Positions 19,953 to 31,986 of a DNA stretch of 64,000 nucleotides are shown in pieces; within the stretch, counting starts at the first letter, position 1; the number at the start of each line of letters is the position of its first letter. The position numbers and the translations under genes are program-made. The notes beneath the pieces were generated by a model that was not told where the DNA came from, made no database searches, and saw only the letters and a list, made by a program, of their open reading frames with translations. The stretch is from Aplectana chamaeleonis (Eukaryota > Nematoda > Chromadorea > Rhabditida > Cosmocercidae), in NCBI GenBank assembly GCA_029168955.1, contig JAPDOI010000365.1, positions 660,595-724,594 on the forward strand, read 5' to 3'.

Positions 19953-20700
19953 GATGAAACGCCAAGAAACTAATCGTGAGCCTATGAGGCAGATGATAAT
20001 TCTGCCACGGAGGTACGAGAGGCTCAACGGTGGAGCGAACGGTGTGTCAGGTCATTTATACTACGACGGCACAGGCGGGCGGTACGGGCGTGACTTTCAG
20101 CCTCTGAGGAGTAGTACAGTGTTCAAACCAGCAAATATCCCACAATAAGCGTTAAAATATGTACACTCAGGAACGGAAAGCTCGCCCGATTGCAATACGT
20201 ACTCCTTGCACAGACATATGTATTGAGCTTCTAATAGAATAATCGAGCTCTTATTGCCTGGTAAAAGGACGGTTTGATGAATATTTGTCATCTCAACGCA
20301 CTCATATTGTGCAATTCTTGAGCGTCCATACTTGTTGCTCTGGCCAACTGTGAGGTTTTGAAAATTCAATGAAAGAAGCATAGATCACACAAAAAATGTA
20401 TTAAAAAAGTTAAATGTTTTGAAAACTTTCGTTTAGTGTACGCTGAACACCCTTTATTGATTTTTGAAAATTTTCCGTTTTCTGTTTTCTGCCCATTTTT
20501 GGAGATTTTTTTCTGTTTTATGTTTTCTGTCAAACTAGATTTTCTGTTTTCTGTTTCCAAAAATATTTTTTCCGCACATCCCTGTTCCGCACATGCCTGA
20601 GTGGTGCCCACATTGACTAGAAATCTAACTATAAGTGGCATTTATGAGAAGTGCAGTAGATTAAAAACGAAAGGAACTTTAAAAATCGATATTTTTCCAG
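19953..20700. other. intronic sequence with TTCTGTTTTCTG block
   Basis: Bases 20470-20590 repeat the TTTTCTGTTTTCTG pattern of 17.3 kb and end TTCCGCACATCCCTG-like, consistent with the end of a hAT-type element. The last ten bases are the splice acceptor of the gene. Confidence 0.4.
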
Positions 20701-21597
20701 ATCGAGAAGATTCGTGAATCGCGACCAGGCTCGTTGAAATCAGGCAGGAGCGGAAGGCGCCCTCAATTCCCGGATATCGAGAAGGAGTTGTTCTCGTCAT
20801 ACTGTCAACGCCTAGAAAGTGGAAGCAAAGTGGGAAATCGATGGTTACGAGACAGGGCACGTGAGTTAGCCGGAGATGTCCATGTGGCTTGTCAGTTCTC
20901 AGAGAGATGGCTAAGCAACTTCAAAAAACGTTTCCGCATAAACCTCCAACGAGAAAGTGAGTCATCGACTGACTCGAACTCTGTCCATTCTACTTCCAGC
21001 GAGAAACAAATCCATTCGGACACAGAAACTGACTCGTTTCACGACCTCGGAGAGCAGGAAGATGGCATACGCAATGATGTTGTAGCCGAGATTGTCAACC
21101 AACCAGGTCAGCTTCCAATCCAAGCCTTTTACGAGAAGTTTCCATGGCTCTGTAAAAAAGGCATCCAGGTTGAAGCAGGTAGACGGGGACGAAAGGTGCA
21201 GTTTCCAGATGTTGAAAGGGTGCTGTACGAGCGTCTTATCGAGAGACAAAAAAGTGGTGAGCGTGTTTCAAATCGTTGGTTGCAGGACCAAGCAAGAGAT
21301 CTAGCTGCCGAACTATGTCCAGGCATTCTCGAAGAAGCTGTCAAGTCGTCGCGATGCCTCTTTTCCGAGCACTGGCTTCACAACTTTAAAAAACGCTACG
21401 GAATCAGTCTCAAGTACAAATCCACATCAATAGAACAGATTCCTCCCGACAGCATTACTATCATGGAGAACTCGCCCCCCTCTGTGGCAAGTGTTGACGT
21501 CAACCTCACCGTACTTCACCTACAAGCATGGCTTTTGAGTCAAGGCTATCCATCACCACTTTGGCTCCCGGGTAATTCCTCAGACGGCACCCATTGA
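20701..21597 (+). CDS. CENP-B/Tc5 HTH-domain regulator, exon 2 (C-terminal)
   Basis: The exon follows ATTTTTCCAG and continues exon 1 in phase 0 for 298 residues to TGA at 21595, giving about 463 residues in all. IEKIRES completes the first helix-turn-helix. Two copies of a CENP-B/Tc5-type DNA-binding domain follow: GRRPQFPDIEKELFSSY to FSERWLSNFKKRFRI (about residues 180-247), and GRKVQFPDVERVLYERL to FSEHWLHNFKKRYGI (about 328-405). An acidic serine-rich linker separates them. The tail is short. Such domains occur in transposases and in domesticated transcription factors. Here there is no DDE domain, the frame is intact, and a corepressor-type motif is present, so a host nuclear regulator is favoured. 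Confidence 0.85.
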   Translation: MEKIRESRPGSLKSGRSGRRPQFPDIEKELFSSYCQRLESGSKVGNRWLRDRARELAGDVHVACQFSERWLSNFKKRFRINLQRESESSTDSNSVHSTSSEKQIHSDTETDSFHDLGEQEDGIRNDVVAEIVNQPGQLPIQAFYEKFPWLCKKGIQVEAGRRGRKVQFPDVERVLYERLIERQKSGERVSNRWLQDQARDLAAELCPGILEEAVKSSRCLFSEHWLHNFKKRYGISLKYKSTSIEQIPPDSITIMENSPPSVASVDVNLTVLHLQAWLLSQGYPSPLWLPGNSSDGTH

Positions 21598-21830
21598 AGA
21601 TACTCAAATCGTTCCAATATCCGGGTTCCTATTAGGACTGTAATAATTCACTTCGAAACCATTCCACTGGTGATTTTATACCTGTGATTTTCTGTGCAAC
21701 TTTACCTGTGATAACCTTGCAATAAATCTGCAATATTTTAGTTCGGTATTGTCGCATTGTAGTATTTATCCTATAAATGTATCGATCGTAATATTTGCAA
21801 TTTCAATAAACTTTGATAGAGAAAAGCTTC
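21598..21830 (+). terminator. 3' UTR with two poly(A) signals
   Basis: AATAAA at 21721-21726 and again at 21805-21810 lie 124 and 208 bases after the stop codon, a normal distance for nematode 3' UTRs. Either could be used. Confidence 0.55.
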
Positions 21831-22579
21831 AACAATCCGAATGGTGAAACAAACAAATCCCTACTCACTCACAGGCGGTTTAGTGAAAGTTGCAGTACCA
21901 GAAAAAGTGAGTTTCTGGAACTATTTTTGAACGAAAAATCCTGATAGAGAGCTGACTACAACGACTCTGAATGGGGTTATAGGCGTTTTCGAAGCTTAAC
22001 AAAGACTATTTAAAAGTATATTTTGAATCTCAGTAATCTACCGCAATCTATCAAAAATAGATAAACGAACTTCAAAATCGTACCCAGTAACCCCCCCCCC
22101 CTCTCTTTTTGCGGCACATATATTTTAGCATTTCGGAAATCGTTGAAAGTCGCGTTTGGCTCTCGAAACTTTCGTACTATAGAAAGCTGTAAACATAATA
22201 TGTTGATGACTTTCGAAAATCGACAAATAAACCTCAGATTCGTGACCAGCACCTCATAAAACCACCATTAAGGAAACTTAGGTCAGATCTGGAACGTTTT
22301 CAGAACCACCTGACTGCTATACGGTGAACGATCAACCAACGATGGAAGCAGCTTTTTTGCTCGTAACTCCGTTTAGAGCCATCGCAAAGCAGCTCAGATG
22401 GGGATAATCGGGTTCTACGTCTGAAGATGATTCTAGAAAAGCACAACTCTTTAGGAACTGATACTTTCACTTAAATGCATCCCTTGTTGGCCTTGATACG
22501 TTTACAACCGCCCATCCCTTCGTGATGCCAGTCTTGGTCATTTATGAGTTTTTTCTAGACAACCATACGGCGGCGGCGG
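21831..22579. other. no gene seen
   Basis: No coding signal. GGCGGCGGGCGGCGG at 22570-22595 is a short GC-rich repeat at the edge of the next dispersed repeat. Confidence 0.4.
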
Positions 22580-23513
22580 GCGGCGGCCGCCGCCGTTTTT
22601 GTGCGGCGTCTGATTCAGGAACGTTTTACCGTGTTTAACGACTTCCCCGGTTTATTCTGTTTCTGTGACGCTTTCGAGGCAGCCGTGCGATTCTGCCAAA
22701 GAAGTTTGAAGAAATTTCGAAAAGTTTGAAATTTTTTCGAGAAATTGAACTGAATGGATGACGAGTCTTCAGAAACTCATAAACATTTTCAAAACGACGG
22801 CTTATGATCAAAGAAATTTGTAAGTGATACAAAACATGCAGTATACCGTGTATAAAACATTTTGTCAGAAAACTGCGAGCTGGAAATAAAAATACTCTGG
22901 ATGAAAATTACAATACAGCACTGCAGAGCCCGATTGAAATCAATTTTCGGCTCAGACAGGCCTATGCTGATTGAAATGTTATAATGATGATTCAAATGAT
23001 TTATATGCACAACCACGAATACACCGAACAATTTTCTGGTTGAACGGGCATTTTTGAAAAAATTTCAAAAACTAGTGTTTTTTTTTTCGGAAATTCAATG
23101 TCTATTTAAAGACCCTAACAAATCTGCTTCTTTGTTTTGATTTATGATTTCTTTAGAGCTAGGTATGTGACACCACCAGTGAGTTATCTGGTCATTTTTG
23201 ATAGCTGATTTCCAAATTATCATTTACTCAACATTGTTCCGCGAGACGTGACCAGTTTTTATGAGGTCCTCGAGTGTATAGCTCCTGTAAAAAAGATTTT
23301 ACGAAGAAGTTAGCTATGAAAAAGTCCATGTGGGCATCAGTAAAAATAGCAGAATATAAGAAACACAAAAACGAGAAAATTTGTTTTTTTTTTCGAAATT
23401 TCCCATTTTTCGTTGTTTTTCTGTTGTGTTTCAGCACTTATTAAAAAGCTTCACTGTGCAATGCAGCGACGATAACTCTGCTTTCTGATGAGGGCACCCA
23501 TTACTACATTATA
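22580..23513 (-). repeat. ~0.93-kb dispersed repeat, copy 1
   Basis: This segment is repeated in reverse complement at 40042-40980 with high identity. One shared 80-codon frame (22789-23031, minus) differs at a single residue from its counterpart. The frame is hydrophobic and unlike any family I recognise. I treat it as carried repeat sequence, although its conservation leaves open a small gene. Confidence 0.8.
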
Positions 23514-23524
23514 AATTAGTTTGA

Positions 23525-23625
23525 GGCCAAAATATAGAAAAATGGGTGAGAAATTTGTTTTCAAAAAGTGCTTCGCGCTCACTTTAGTGGCATTTCTTTC
23601 ATATCCAGGTTTATCTGGATTTATG
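23525..23625 (+). repeat. short dispersed repeat, inverted copy at 28505-28610
   Basis: TTTGAGGCCAAAATATAGAA to the phrase AGTGGCATTTCTTTCATATC occurs in reverse complement at 28505-28605. In both places it begins next to a microsatellite or palindrome arm. Confidence 0.65.
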
Positions 23626-25258
23626 AGAAGAAATGGGTTATGATACTGCAGCAAAAGTTTATTCGCGTTTCAGCGACCATTTCTGAAATCTCATGCAGAA
23701 GTTTTCATAGAAAACGATTTAACTTCTGGTTTTGCAAAATAATGATATCAAAGTTCACATATTTGCACCGATGTCAAACAATTTGTGTTTAAGCTTTACA
23801 AATGCGCTTGTCACATATAAGAGAAAAAGAAATGCGATTGAACTCACAGCGTGGACGAGTTTACTAAGTGGTCATGAAAAACAGGAACCAAACACAGCTG
23901 GTCATGCTCAAAACTATTTTCCTCAGAGTAAATTGATCCCAAATCAGTCCATATCGTAATAATGAAGCGAAACGCTCACACACAGAATACTAATGAGTCA
24001 AGTCTCTAAATAGGCAACAAAGAAAATCTCAAAAGTGGATGTGAAAATATTAGATTTTTTCGTTGATGGAATTCTGAGCCCAGGGTTCGATCTGGGCCTC
24101 ACTATTGACAGATGGCTGTCATTAGAATAAAATCGACGAAATCTGGCTGCTCACAAAAACCCTAGCAACATTCATATACATAGAAAAGCAAACGCCAAAT
24201 TTTTTCGAAATGAAATTCGGAGAGGCAAGATATGCGCAGAAAACGACCAGCGTTTCATAGAAAAACAAAATTTGAAAAATATGAATCCGCTAATCCAGCA
24301 ACGATTCTTTCACGCTAGTGTACAGTTGCGAATATGTGGGTTGTGGCAAATATCATAGCTCTTCAAAATGTGCCCTAGATTCCTGCTGGCATCGATATGC
24401 CCTCGTCCGGGTAATTACGGACTTCGCACCTCCAGTCGGACGTGTCAGGGCACTACAACCCGATGCCAGGAGGAATCTAAGGCACATTCAGAGGAGCTAT
24501 GATATTTGCCACAACCTACGTATTCGCATCAGTACACTAGCGTGAAAGAATCGTTGCTGGATAGGCGGATTCATACTTTTTCAAATTTAGTTTTCTGTAA
24601 AAACGTTGGTCGTTTTCTGTGCAAATCTTCCCTCTCCGAAACACATTTCTAACAAAATTTGGCGTGTGAGTTGTTTCTATGGATATGAATGTTATTCGGG
24701 TGTTTTTGTGAGCGAGCACGAATTTCGTCGATTTCACTCTAATGACAGTCATTTGTCAATAGTGAGCCCAGATTGGACCCTGAGCTCAGAATTCCATCAA
24801 CGAAAAAATCAAATATTTTCGCATCCACTCTTGACATTTTCTGTTGCCTATTTAGAGGCTTGGCTCATTACTATTCTGTGTGTGAGCGTTTCGCTTCATT
24901 ATCACGATATGGACTGATTTGAGATCAATATACTCTGATGGAAATAGTTTTGAGCATGAACAGCTGAGTTTGGTTCCTGATTTTTTCATGACCACTTAGG
25001 TATTCTCGTTCACACTGTGAGGTGCAATCGCAATCCTTTTTCTCTTTTATATGTGACAAGTGCGTTGTTAAAGCTTAAATACAAATTGTTTGACGTCGGT
25101 GCAAATATTGAACTTTTGATATCATTATTTTGTGCAAAACCGAAGTTGAATTGTTTTCTATGAAAACTTCTACATGGGTTTCAGAAATGTTCGCTGAAAC
25201 GCGAATAAACTTTTGCTGCAATATCATAACCCATTTCTTCTCATAAATCCAGATAAAT
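23610..25258. mobile_element. 1.65-kb palindrome
   Basis: The arms 23610-24410 and 24436-25258 are reverse complements with scattered mismatches and small gaps, around a 25-bp centre (GTCCGG-GTAATTACGGAC nearby). Examples of matched phrases are AAAATCGACGAAATC and GATATTTGCCACAAC. It contains no convincing gene. A phrase CCCAGGGTTCGATCTGGGCC at 24082-24101 in the left arm resembles a B box, but the right-arm copy has lost it. This is a foldback transposon or an inverted duplication. Confidence 0.85.
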
Positions 25259-25334
25259 TTCGTATCGTAAACCAAGATCGAACATTAGAGCCTTTAGTTT
25301 TACTTTAGTACGAGCGGGCTCCGCATACGTCGCC

Positions 25335-25824
25335 TTAAAGGCACACGACACCCGAAAATTAATTTTCAGATCTTATGCTTATCTTGGAGAGAGTCACACG
25401 CTGATCACAGTGGTATCTCTGAAATCGTCCACGACCCCTTTGAACAGAGTTATGGCTCTTCAAAGATGCCTAGATTTGAGGGTGAAAACTTGGTGGACGA
25501 GTTGTCTCAGGCCTATATTTTCTTCTTCATTCGCAATCGTTGCGCGAAAGCGAGCCAGGATAAGGAGACAGTCCGGCAGTGGACTGAAGAACGACGACTT
25601 GCTGGAATTCATCCATCCATCGAGCCGCTATCGAGTTCGAAAATGGGTTGGGGGTCGGGCCTGTGGTGGTGAGCGAAGGGGGTCGGGCCTGTGGTGGTCG
25701 CTTATATCTCGCTGATTTGGAGGAAATGAGATCTGGCATTTGGCACATGTTATATAGAATGGGTCTTCTACAAAATTCCATGAAAATCTCAAACTTCATA
25801 TCTGAGAGTGTACTGTGCCTTTAA
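25335..25824. mobile_element. TTAA-flanked MITE, copy 4
   Basis: CCTTAAAGGCACACGACAC at the left and the complement of GTGTACTGTGCCTTTAAGG at the right give a short inverted terminus of about 14 bp. The interior has a direct 18-bp duplication (GGGTCGGGCCTGTGGTGG at about 25651 and 25680). No gene. Confidence 0.6.
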
Positions 25825-25929
25825 GGCATGGAATACAACCTATCCCTCCCTTTTTAGCACAGTTCAAGCGTTTCGCTAAGGCCAAAATTCTTTTTGAATA
25901 AGATTGTGGTTGACAGTATTATTGTTTTT

Positions 25930-25953
25930 TTTCTCTCTCTCTCTCTCTCTCAA
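25930..25953 (+). repeat. (CT)n microsatellite
   Basis: A simple TCTCTC run of about 22 bases following a T-tract. Confidence 0.9.
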
Positions 25954-26406
25954 GTTATCTCACGTTTGTCTTAAACAACGTAATAAATTACTAGAGAGCC
26001 CTAGCGAAGTTTTCGCTCAAGAAAACTTTTACGTGCGCCAACTTCCTGAGGCAGATATCGGTGCTGACTGACTTCCGCCTACCCAAAAGTTGCTGTCCGT
26101 ATGGACTCTCCTGAGCAGAACAGTTTGCCGAACATTTACAGCAGGGGGTAAGGTATAAAAATGTGGCATCAAAAAAGCAAAACATAAGAAGCCAGCGGTA
26201 GATCGTCGGTTGCTACCAGCACCACATTTACGGCCTTTTCCACCCCTCCTCCCTTTATATCGCAACTCCACTGCCCTTCCTTTTCGATTTGTAAAGCTCC
26301 CAAGCGAATATTCTCGCATTACTATCTCTGTCATGATAAGGAAAACGTGTTATTTCCTAACTGACCAACGCCATACTTGTGTTCACAATAAATGAAATAT
26401 GATCTA
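25954..26406. other. no gene seen
   Basis: A TATAAAAATG sequence at 26154 lacks an initiator at the right distance, and AATAAATG occurs at 26388. Frames of 60-100 codons have no recognised domain. Confidence 0.35.
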
Positions 26407-26570
26407 GTTCCGCAATCGCGTTCAGTTCGCAAAGTCTCATTATCACAATCGCAGTAGCGAAGCAGTTGTTTTGAGAATGAATCTAGTTGAAACTTTTAAA
26501 AACAACCGCTTCGCTTCTACGATTGTGATAATGAGGACTGAACGCGATTGCGGAACTGAACTATATGTAC
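26407..26570. mobile_element. compact foldback MITE
   Basis: AGTTCCGCAATCGCGTTCAG and the following CTCATTATCACAATCG are repeated in reverse at the right end (TTCAGTTCCGCAATCGCGTT read on the opposite strand). Arms of about 65 bp leave about 35 bp between them. Confidence 0.8.
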
Positions 26571-26880
26571 CTACGTGGATGATTATCTTTTGAGAAGCAG
26601 ATTTCGATAAGCTCAGGCTTTCAGCGTATATGAACTAATTTATGGAAGTTAGTAAGTCGAAATGACTGAGAGGTAGTAATGTGTGGCGAACAGAGAACGT
26701 GCGGATGTGGAGCTGCTGCTTGATTGGCAAGGAAATGTCTCCGAAGTTCTGCGCCCTTCTCAAAACGCGTCGCACGCTTCTCAAGATACACGTTTTCCTA
26801 TATGTTTTCTTCGCTAGAAAAGATTAAGAATTAGCATGAAAAAAAAACAAAATCTCGGTTTTTTCAATTCTACACTCTTA

Positions 26881-27950
26881 GTGACATCCTGCACACTCCG
26901 ATTGCGATCCTGCAAACTTTCTATGGCCTCCTGCACTCTCCCACTGGGGGCCTGTACACTTACTATGACGTCCAGCACACTCCCCATGGGGTCCTGCACA
27001 CTTCATATGACGTCCTGCACACTCCCATCGGGGTTCTGCGCACTTTATATGACGTCCTGCACACGTTCTGCACATTTTCTATGACGTCCTGTACACTCCC
27101 ATTGGGGTTCTGCGCACTTTATATGACGTCCCTGCACATGTTTTGCAAATTTTCTATGACGTCCTGCACACGTTCTGAACTTTTTCTATGACGTCCTGCA
27201 CACTCCCATTTGGGTCCTGCACACTTTATATGACGTCCTGCACACTTCCATTAGGGTCCTACACACTTTGTATGAAGTCCTGCACCCTCCCATTGGGTTC
27301 CTGCACATTTTATATGACGTCCTGCACCCTCCCATCGGGGTCGTGCATACTTTATATGACGTCCTGCACACTCCCATTGGGGTTCTGCGCACTTTATATG
27401 ACATCCTGCACACGTTCTGCACATTTTCTATGACGTCCTGCACACTCCCATTGGGGTTCTGCGCACTTTATATGACGTCCTGCACACGTTCTGCACATTT
27501 TCTATGACGTCCTGCACACGTCCTGCACATTTTCTATGACGTCCTGCACACTCCCATTTGGGTCCTGCACACTTTATATGACGTCCTGCACACTTCCATT
27601 AGGGTCCTGCACACTTTGTATGAAGTCCTGCATCCTCCCATTGGGTTCCTGCACATTTTATATGACGTCCTGCACCCTCCCATCGGGGTCGTGCATACTT
27701 TATATGACGTCCTGCACACTCCCATTTGGGTCCTGCACACTTTCTTTGACGTCCAGCACGCTCCCACTGGGGTCCTGCGCACTTTATATGACGTCCTGCA
27801 CACTCCCATTGGGGTCCTGCACACTTTACATGACGTCCTACACACTCCCACTGGAGACCTGCACACTTTCTATGACGTCCTGCACACTCCCCCTGAGGTC
27901 CTGCACACTGTCTATAACGTGCTGCGCACTCCCCAAATCCTAGCGAGTCT
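26881..27950 (+). repeat. 21-bp minisatellite, block 1
   Basis: The unit alternates GACGTCCTGCACACTCCCAT and GGGTCCTGCACACTTTATAT types, giving a 42-bp pair. A segment of about 350 bp is duplicated (27190-27435 resembles 27540-27720). Frames are open on both strands because 21 is divisible by 3. The repeated cysteine-rich peptides are therefore artefacts. Confidence 0.9.
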
Positions 27951-28202
27951 GTACAGCGTCCCGTACACCACTACAGAATGCCTGTCGCTACAATTAGAGC
28001 ATAGCCCCTCTAGCGCTAGATGGCTCATGGAGGTTTTCATGACCCATTTGTGCCAAATGTGCGCCCCACGGACAAACTTGGTTGCCCCTGAGGCGCGCAA
28101 GAGGTGGTTCAAGCTGATTTTTGGTAATCGATATATGTCCTACTCCACCCAAATGTTGGTACCATTTCATCCCAGTTTTGATCGGCCATTGCTGATATCC
28201 GC

Positions 28203-28464
<262 letters not shown>

Positions 28465-28711
28465 CGGGACATAACTGCTTTAAGTATAAGGATTATTATT
28501 ATTATTTATAAATCTGGATATGAAAGAAATGCCACTAAAGTGAGCGCGAAGCAGTTTTTGAAAACAAATTTCTCACCCATTTTTCTATCTTTTGGCCTCA
28601 AACTGATTTATCGCTCCAGCCGCAGAAAGCGGCTGGAGAGGTTTGGTTTTGCCTAGGCCGTGTGATCACTTAGAATTTTATAAAATAGTTTATAGAATCT
28701 TTAAAACAGAA

Positions 28712-29520
28712 TTTCTGAAAGTTGGGCTCCGCAGAAAAGGTCAAGGATTTGGCATTGCTCCTAAATGTTGTGAAATTGTTTTATTGGATTTGGCTCTCAA
28801 CTTGATTTTTCAAATGTAGTGAAATTGTCGAATTGATTTGGCTGTGATGATACTATATGCAGATAACATAATCATTAAATCTAGTGAAATTGTTGCAAAC
28901 GGATTTGGCAGGAGCTCTATCAATTATCACAGTCAAATCACGCGTCAGAAGGGGTTTTCCTTGAAGCGCATATTGAATCGAATGAGAACAGGAATAAACC
29001 TAGCAGCAAAAACGTTTCTATACAATGCGAACCGTGAAAGCGTTGAGGACACGAAGACATAGAGTCAGTAGCGAGTAAATTGCGTTAGATTTCGTTTTCA
29101 TGATTTTTATCTCATCGGTGAGGGAAGGTCTGGTACCTTGTGTTAGTGGGAGCTACACTGAAAGGGCAGAATAGCATTCGGAAACCTTAATTCTAGCCCA
29201 TAAGGCCACGTTTCGTTCAGCATTGTTGACTGAGGATTATTATTTTTTCTTTTTGTCTTCATTCGCTCGCCAGAGAGACCTTCTGACGCGTGATTTGACT
29301 GTGATAATTGATAGAGCTCCTGCCAAATCCGTTTGCAACAATTTCACTAGATTTAATGATTATGTTATCTGCATATAGTATCATCACAGCCAAATCAATT
29401 CGACAATTTCACTACATTTGAAAAATCAAGTTGAGAGCCAAATCCAATAAAACAATTTCACAACATTTAGGAGCAATGCCAAATCCTTGGCCTTTTCTGC
29501 GGAGCCCAACTTTCAGAAAT
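28712..29520. mobile_element. long foldback element 2 (arms ~241 bp)
   Basis: 28712-28952 and 29279-29520 are reverse complements with very few differences, around a 326-bp spacer. The inner boundary is AAATCACGCGTCAG and the arms carry repeated GATTTGGC and AATTTCACTA motifs, as in foldback element 1. It therefore belongs to the same family. No transposase is present. Confidence 0.85.
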
Positions 29521-30278
29521 TTCACAACTTTTTACAAGGGTTTCCTTCTACAATATCGTCGAGCTCCAGAAGTCAAGTTGTTTTTTTTTTTTGAAAAACA
29601 TAGTGGTAGAAATGAAGAAACAACCGCTCCGCTGCTAAGACTGCAAGATAATTGTTGCAACGCGGCTTCCTACAAATAGATGCAAGGCATATACTTTTGA
29701 ATTTAAAAGTCGAAAATGAAGAAATGAGTTTCAAAATGACCCAATTGTACAGGTTCTAGGCACTCTTCTAGACGGGGGGGCACGCACCACTCAAGACAGA
29801 AATGAAATGAACGGCCCATTGGTGAGGCTACCAGTCAGAAGTATTTGCGTAGAGCTCTAATAAAAACAATGATTGATAGCGCAGTATCAGGCCTCTTTTA
29901 TCAGAGTTTTCCATCATTTCTATGAGTTTTTGCGTAGCTTGGCCCTCTAGTGAAAGAAAATGTTGAAGGGGCCCATGAAAAACCTTCTTCATTTGTAAAG
30001 AAAAGTCAATCGGAACACATTGTAAATACGAATTTGAATTTCGCGCCAAAATCATTTTCGGAGTTTTTTTGCATGTGGAGTTCGTGCCGTAACCAATTTT
30101 TCCTGTTATCTTACTGTCGCACCAACATTCTAGGAAAAATGGCTAGATGACTGGTGAGAATTGGTGGCGGATATTAACCTCATCGTCCAACGTTTTTGAC
30201 TCGCCAAAGTTTACCAGTGTGGTCTACCGGGCTCAATCATGAAATTGAGCCTGAAAAATGGAAATTGATCTCCAGCGC
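29521..30278. other. no gene seen
   Basis: Short frames only. TTTTTTTTTTTTGAAAAAC at about 29581-29600 is a T-tract. Nothing else is supported. Confidence 0.4.
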
Positions 30279-30591
30279 GAACGATAGTTAAGTGCGCCAG
30301 AAGAGGACTACCGTAATCTCAGGAAGGATGTTATTCGGCTCTCGTAAACAAATTTGATGATACCCAATCGATCAATGATAAAGTATAAAAGAAGTGAAGA
30401 GCGGTGTGTCTTGATTCACACACCGTCCTTCTCTAGGGGTCAGCAGTTGAGGATCTGCCTGGACTAAAAAGCAGGGAAACATCACCACCTGTAGGGAAGA
30501 TGAAGCGAAATCGAGCCAGAACTTAGAAAATTTTAGAGCCAACTCGAGTGAGATTACGGTAGCCCTGTTCTGGCGGACTTAACTATCGTTC
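30279..30591 (+). mobile_element. MITE F with GAACGATAGTTAAG termini
   Basis: GAACGATAGTTAAGTGCGCC and, inside, CTACCGTAATCTCA form an inverted repeat of about 43 bp with the right end (TGAGATTACGG to CTATCGTTC). It encloses 313 bp. CTACCGTAA is also part of the MITE B/C termini, so the families are distantly related. The right end directly precedes the large minisatellite. Confidence 0.85.
30384..30425 (+). promoter_or_regulatory. core promoter-like module F
   Basis: TATAAAAG at 30384-30391 is followed by TGATTC 28 bases later, inside the perfect stem CGGTGTGT/ACACACCG (30402-30425). Upstream is ATCGATCAATGATAAAG. Confidence 0.5.
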
Positions 30592-31985
30592 TTGTAGATT
30601 CGGAGGCCTGGCTTGCATACGGTGTCCTGAACATTGAACTGGAGGTCCTGCACACCCCTACTGAGATCCAGCACACATTCCATGAAGTCCTGCTCATCCT
30701 TACAGGGTCTTGCACACGTTTCATGATGTCCTGTACACTACTACTGATGTCCTGCACACATTCCACGAAGTTCTGATCATCCTTACAGGGGTCTTGCACA
30801 CGTTTCATGATGTCCTGCACACTCCTACTAAGGTCCTACACACATTCCATGATGTCCTGCACACCCCTATTGGGGTCCTGCACACGCTTCATGATGTCCT
30901 GCACACTCCTACTGATGTACTGCACACATTCCACGAAGTTCTGATCATCCTTTACAGGGTCTTGCACATGTTTCATGATGTCCTGCACACTCCTACTAAG
31001 GTCCTGCACACATTCTACGACGTCCTGCACACCCCTACTGGGGTCCTGCACAGGTCCCATGATGTCCTGCACACTCCCACTGATGTTCTGCACACATTCT
31101 ACGATGTCCTGCACACCCCTACTGGGGTCCTACACAAGTTCCATGATGTCCTGCACACTTCTACTGGGGTCCTGCACAGGTCCCATGAAGTCCTGCTCAT
31201 CCTTACAGGGTCTTGCACATGTTCATGATGTCCTGCACACCCTACTAAGGTCCTGCACACATTCTACGACGTCCTGCACACCCCTACTGGGGTCCTGCAC
31301 AGGTCCCATGATGTCCTGCACACTCCTACTGGGATGTTCTGCACACATTCTACGATGTCCTGCACACCCTACTGGGGTCCTACACAGGTTCCATGATGTC
31401 CTGCACACTTCTACTGGGGTCCTGCACAGATCCCATGATGTCCTGCACACTCCTACTAAGGTCCTGCACACTCCTACTGGAGGTCCTGCACACATTCTAC
31501 GACGTCCTGCACACCCCTACTGGGGTCCTGCACACGTTCCATGATATCCTGCGCACTCCTACTGAGGTCCTGTACAGGTCCCATAATGTCATGCACACTC
31601 CCTACTGAGTGTCCTGCACACCCCTACTGGGGTCCTGCACAGGTCCCATGATGTCCTGCACACTCCTACTAAGGTCCTGCACACTCCCACTGAGGTCCTG
31701 CACACATTCTACGACGTCCTGCACACCCTTACTGGGGTCCTGCACAGGTCCCAAAATGTCCTGCACACTCCTAGTGAGGTCCTGCACACCCCTACTGGGG
31801 TCCTGCACAGGTCCCATGATGTCCTGCACACTCCTACTAAGGTCCTGCACACTCCTACTGAGGTCCTGCACACATTCTACGACGTCCTGCACACCCCTAC
31901 TGGGGTCCTGCACAGGTCCCATGATGTCCTGCACACTCCTACTAAGGTCCTGCACACTCCTACTGAGGTCCTGCACACATTTCAC
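30592..31985 (+). repeat. 21-bp minisatellite with higher-order structure, block 2
   Basis: Variants of GTCCTGCACAC plus ten bases (CCCCTACTGGG, TCCTACTAAGG, ATTCTACGAC, then AGGTCCCATGAT) repeat at 21 bp. The block opens with CCTGGCTTGCATACGGTGTC directly after MITE F, exactly as block 3 does after MITE G. This is the first of about four higher-order copies. Confidence 0.9.
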
Positions 31986-31986
31986 A

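Larger units (their letters stand above)
11698..20700 (+). other. 9.0-kb intron of the CENP-B-type gene
   Basis: The intron starts GTACTG after phase 0 and ends ATTTTTCCAG, a nematode consensus acceptor. Joining across it keeps the frame and rebuilds one domain, so the two exons belong together. It holds at least one mariner remnant, one Tc3-like element, a non-LTR tail, a tRNA-like SINE relic, several MITEs and two candidate promoter/RNA modules. Other small exons inside it cannot be excluded. Confidence 0.7.

Noticed and set aside
22789..23031. Conserved 80-residue protein shared by two loci
   Set aside because: Its conservation follows from near-identity of the whole 0.93-kb repeat. No signal singles out the frame.
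24075..24110. tRNA gene at the CAGGGTTCGATCTGGGCC motif
   Set aside because: No A box at the right distance and no acceptor stem, and the opposite palindrome arm has lost the motif.
26154..26190. A ninth promoter module at TATAAAAATG
   Set aside because: There is no TCAYTC at 28-34 bases and no hairpin, so it lacks the features that define the module.
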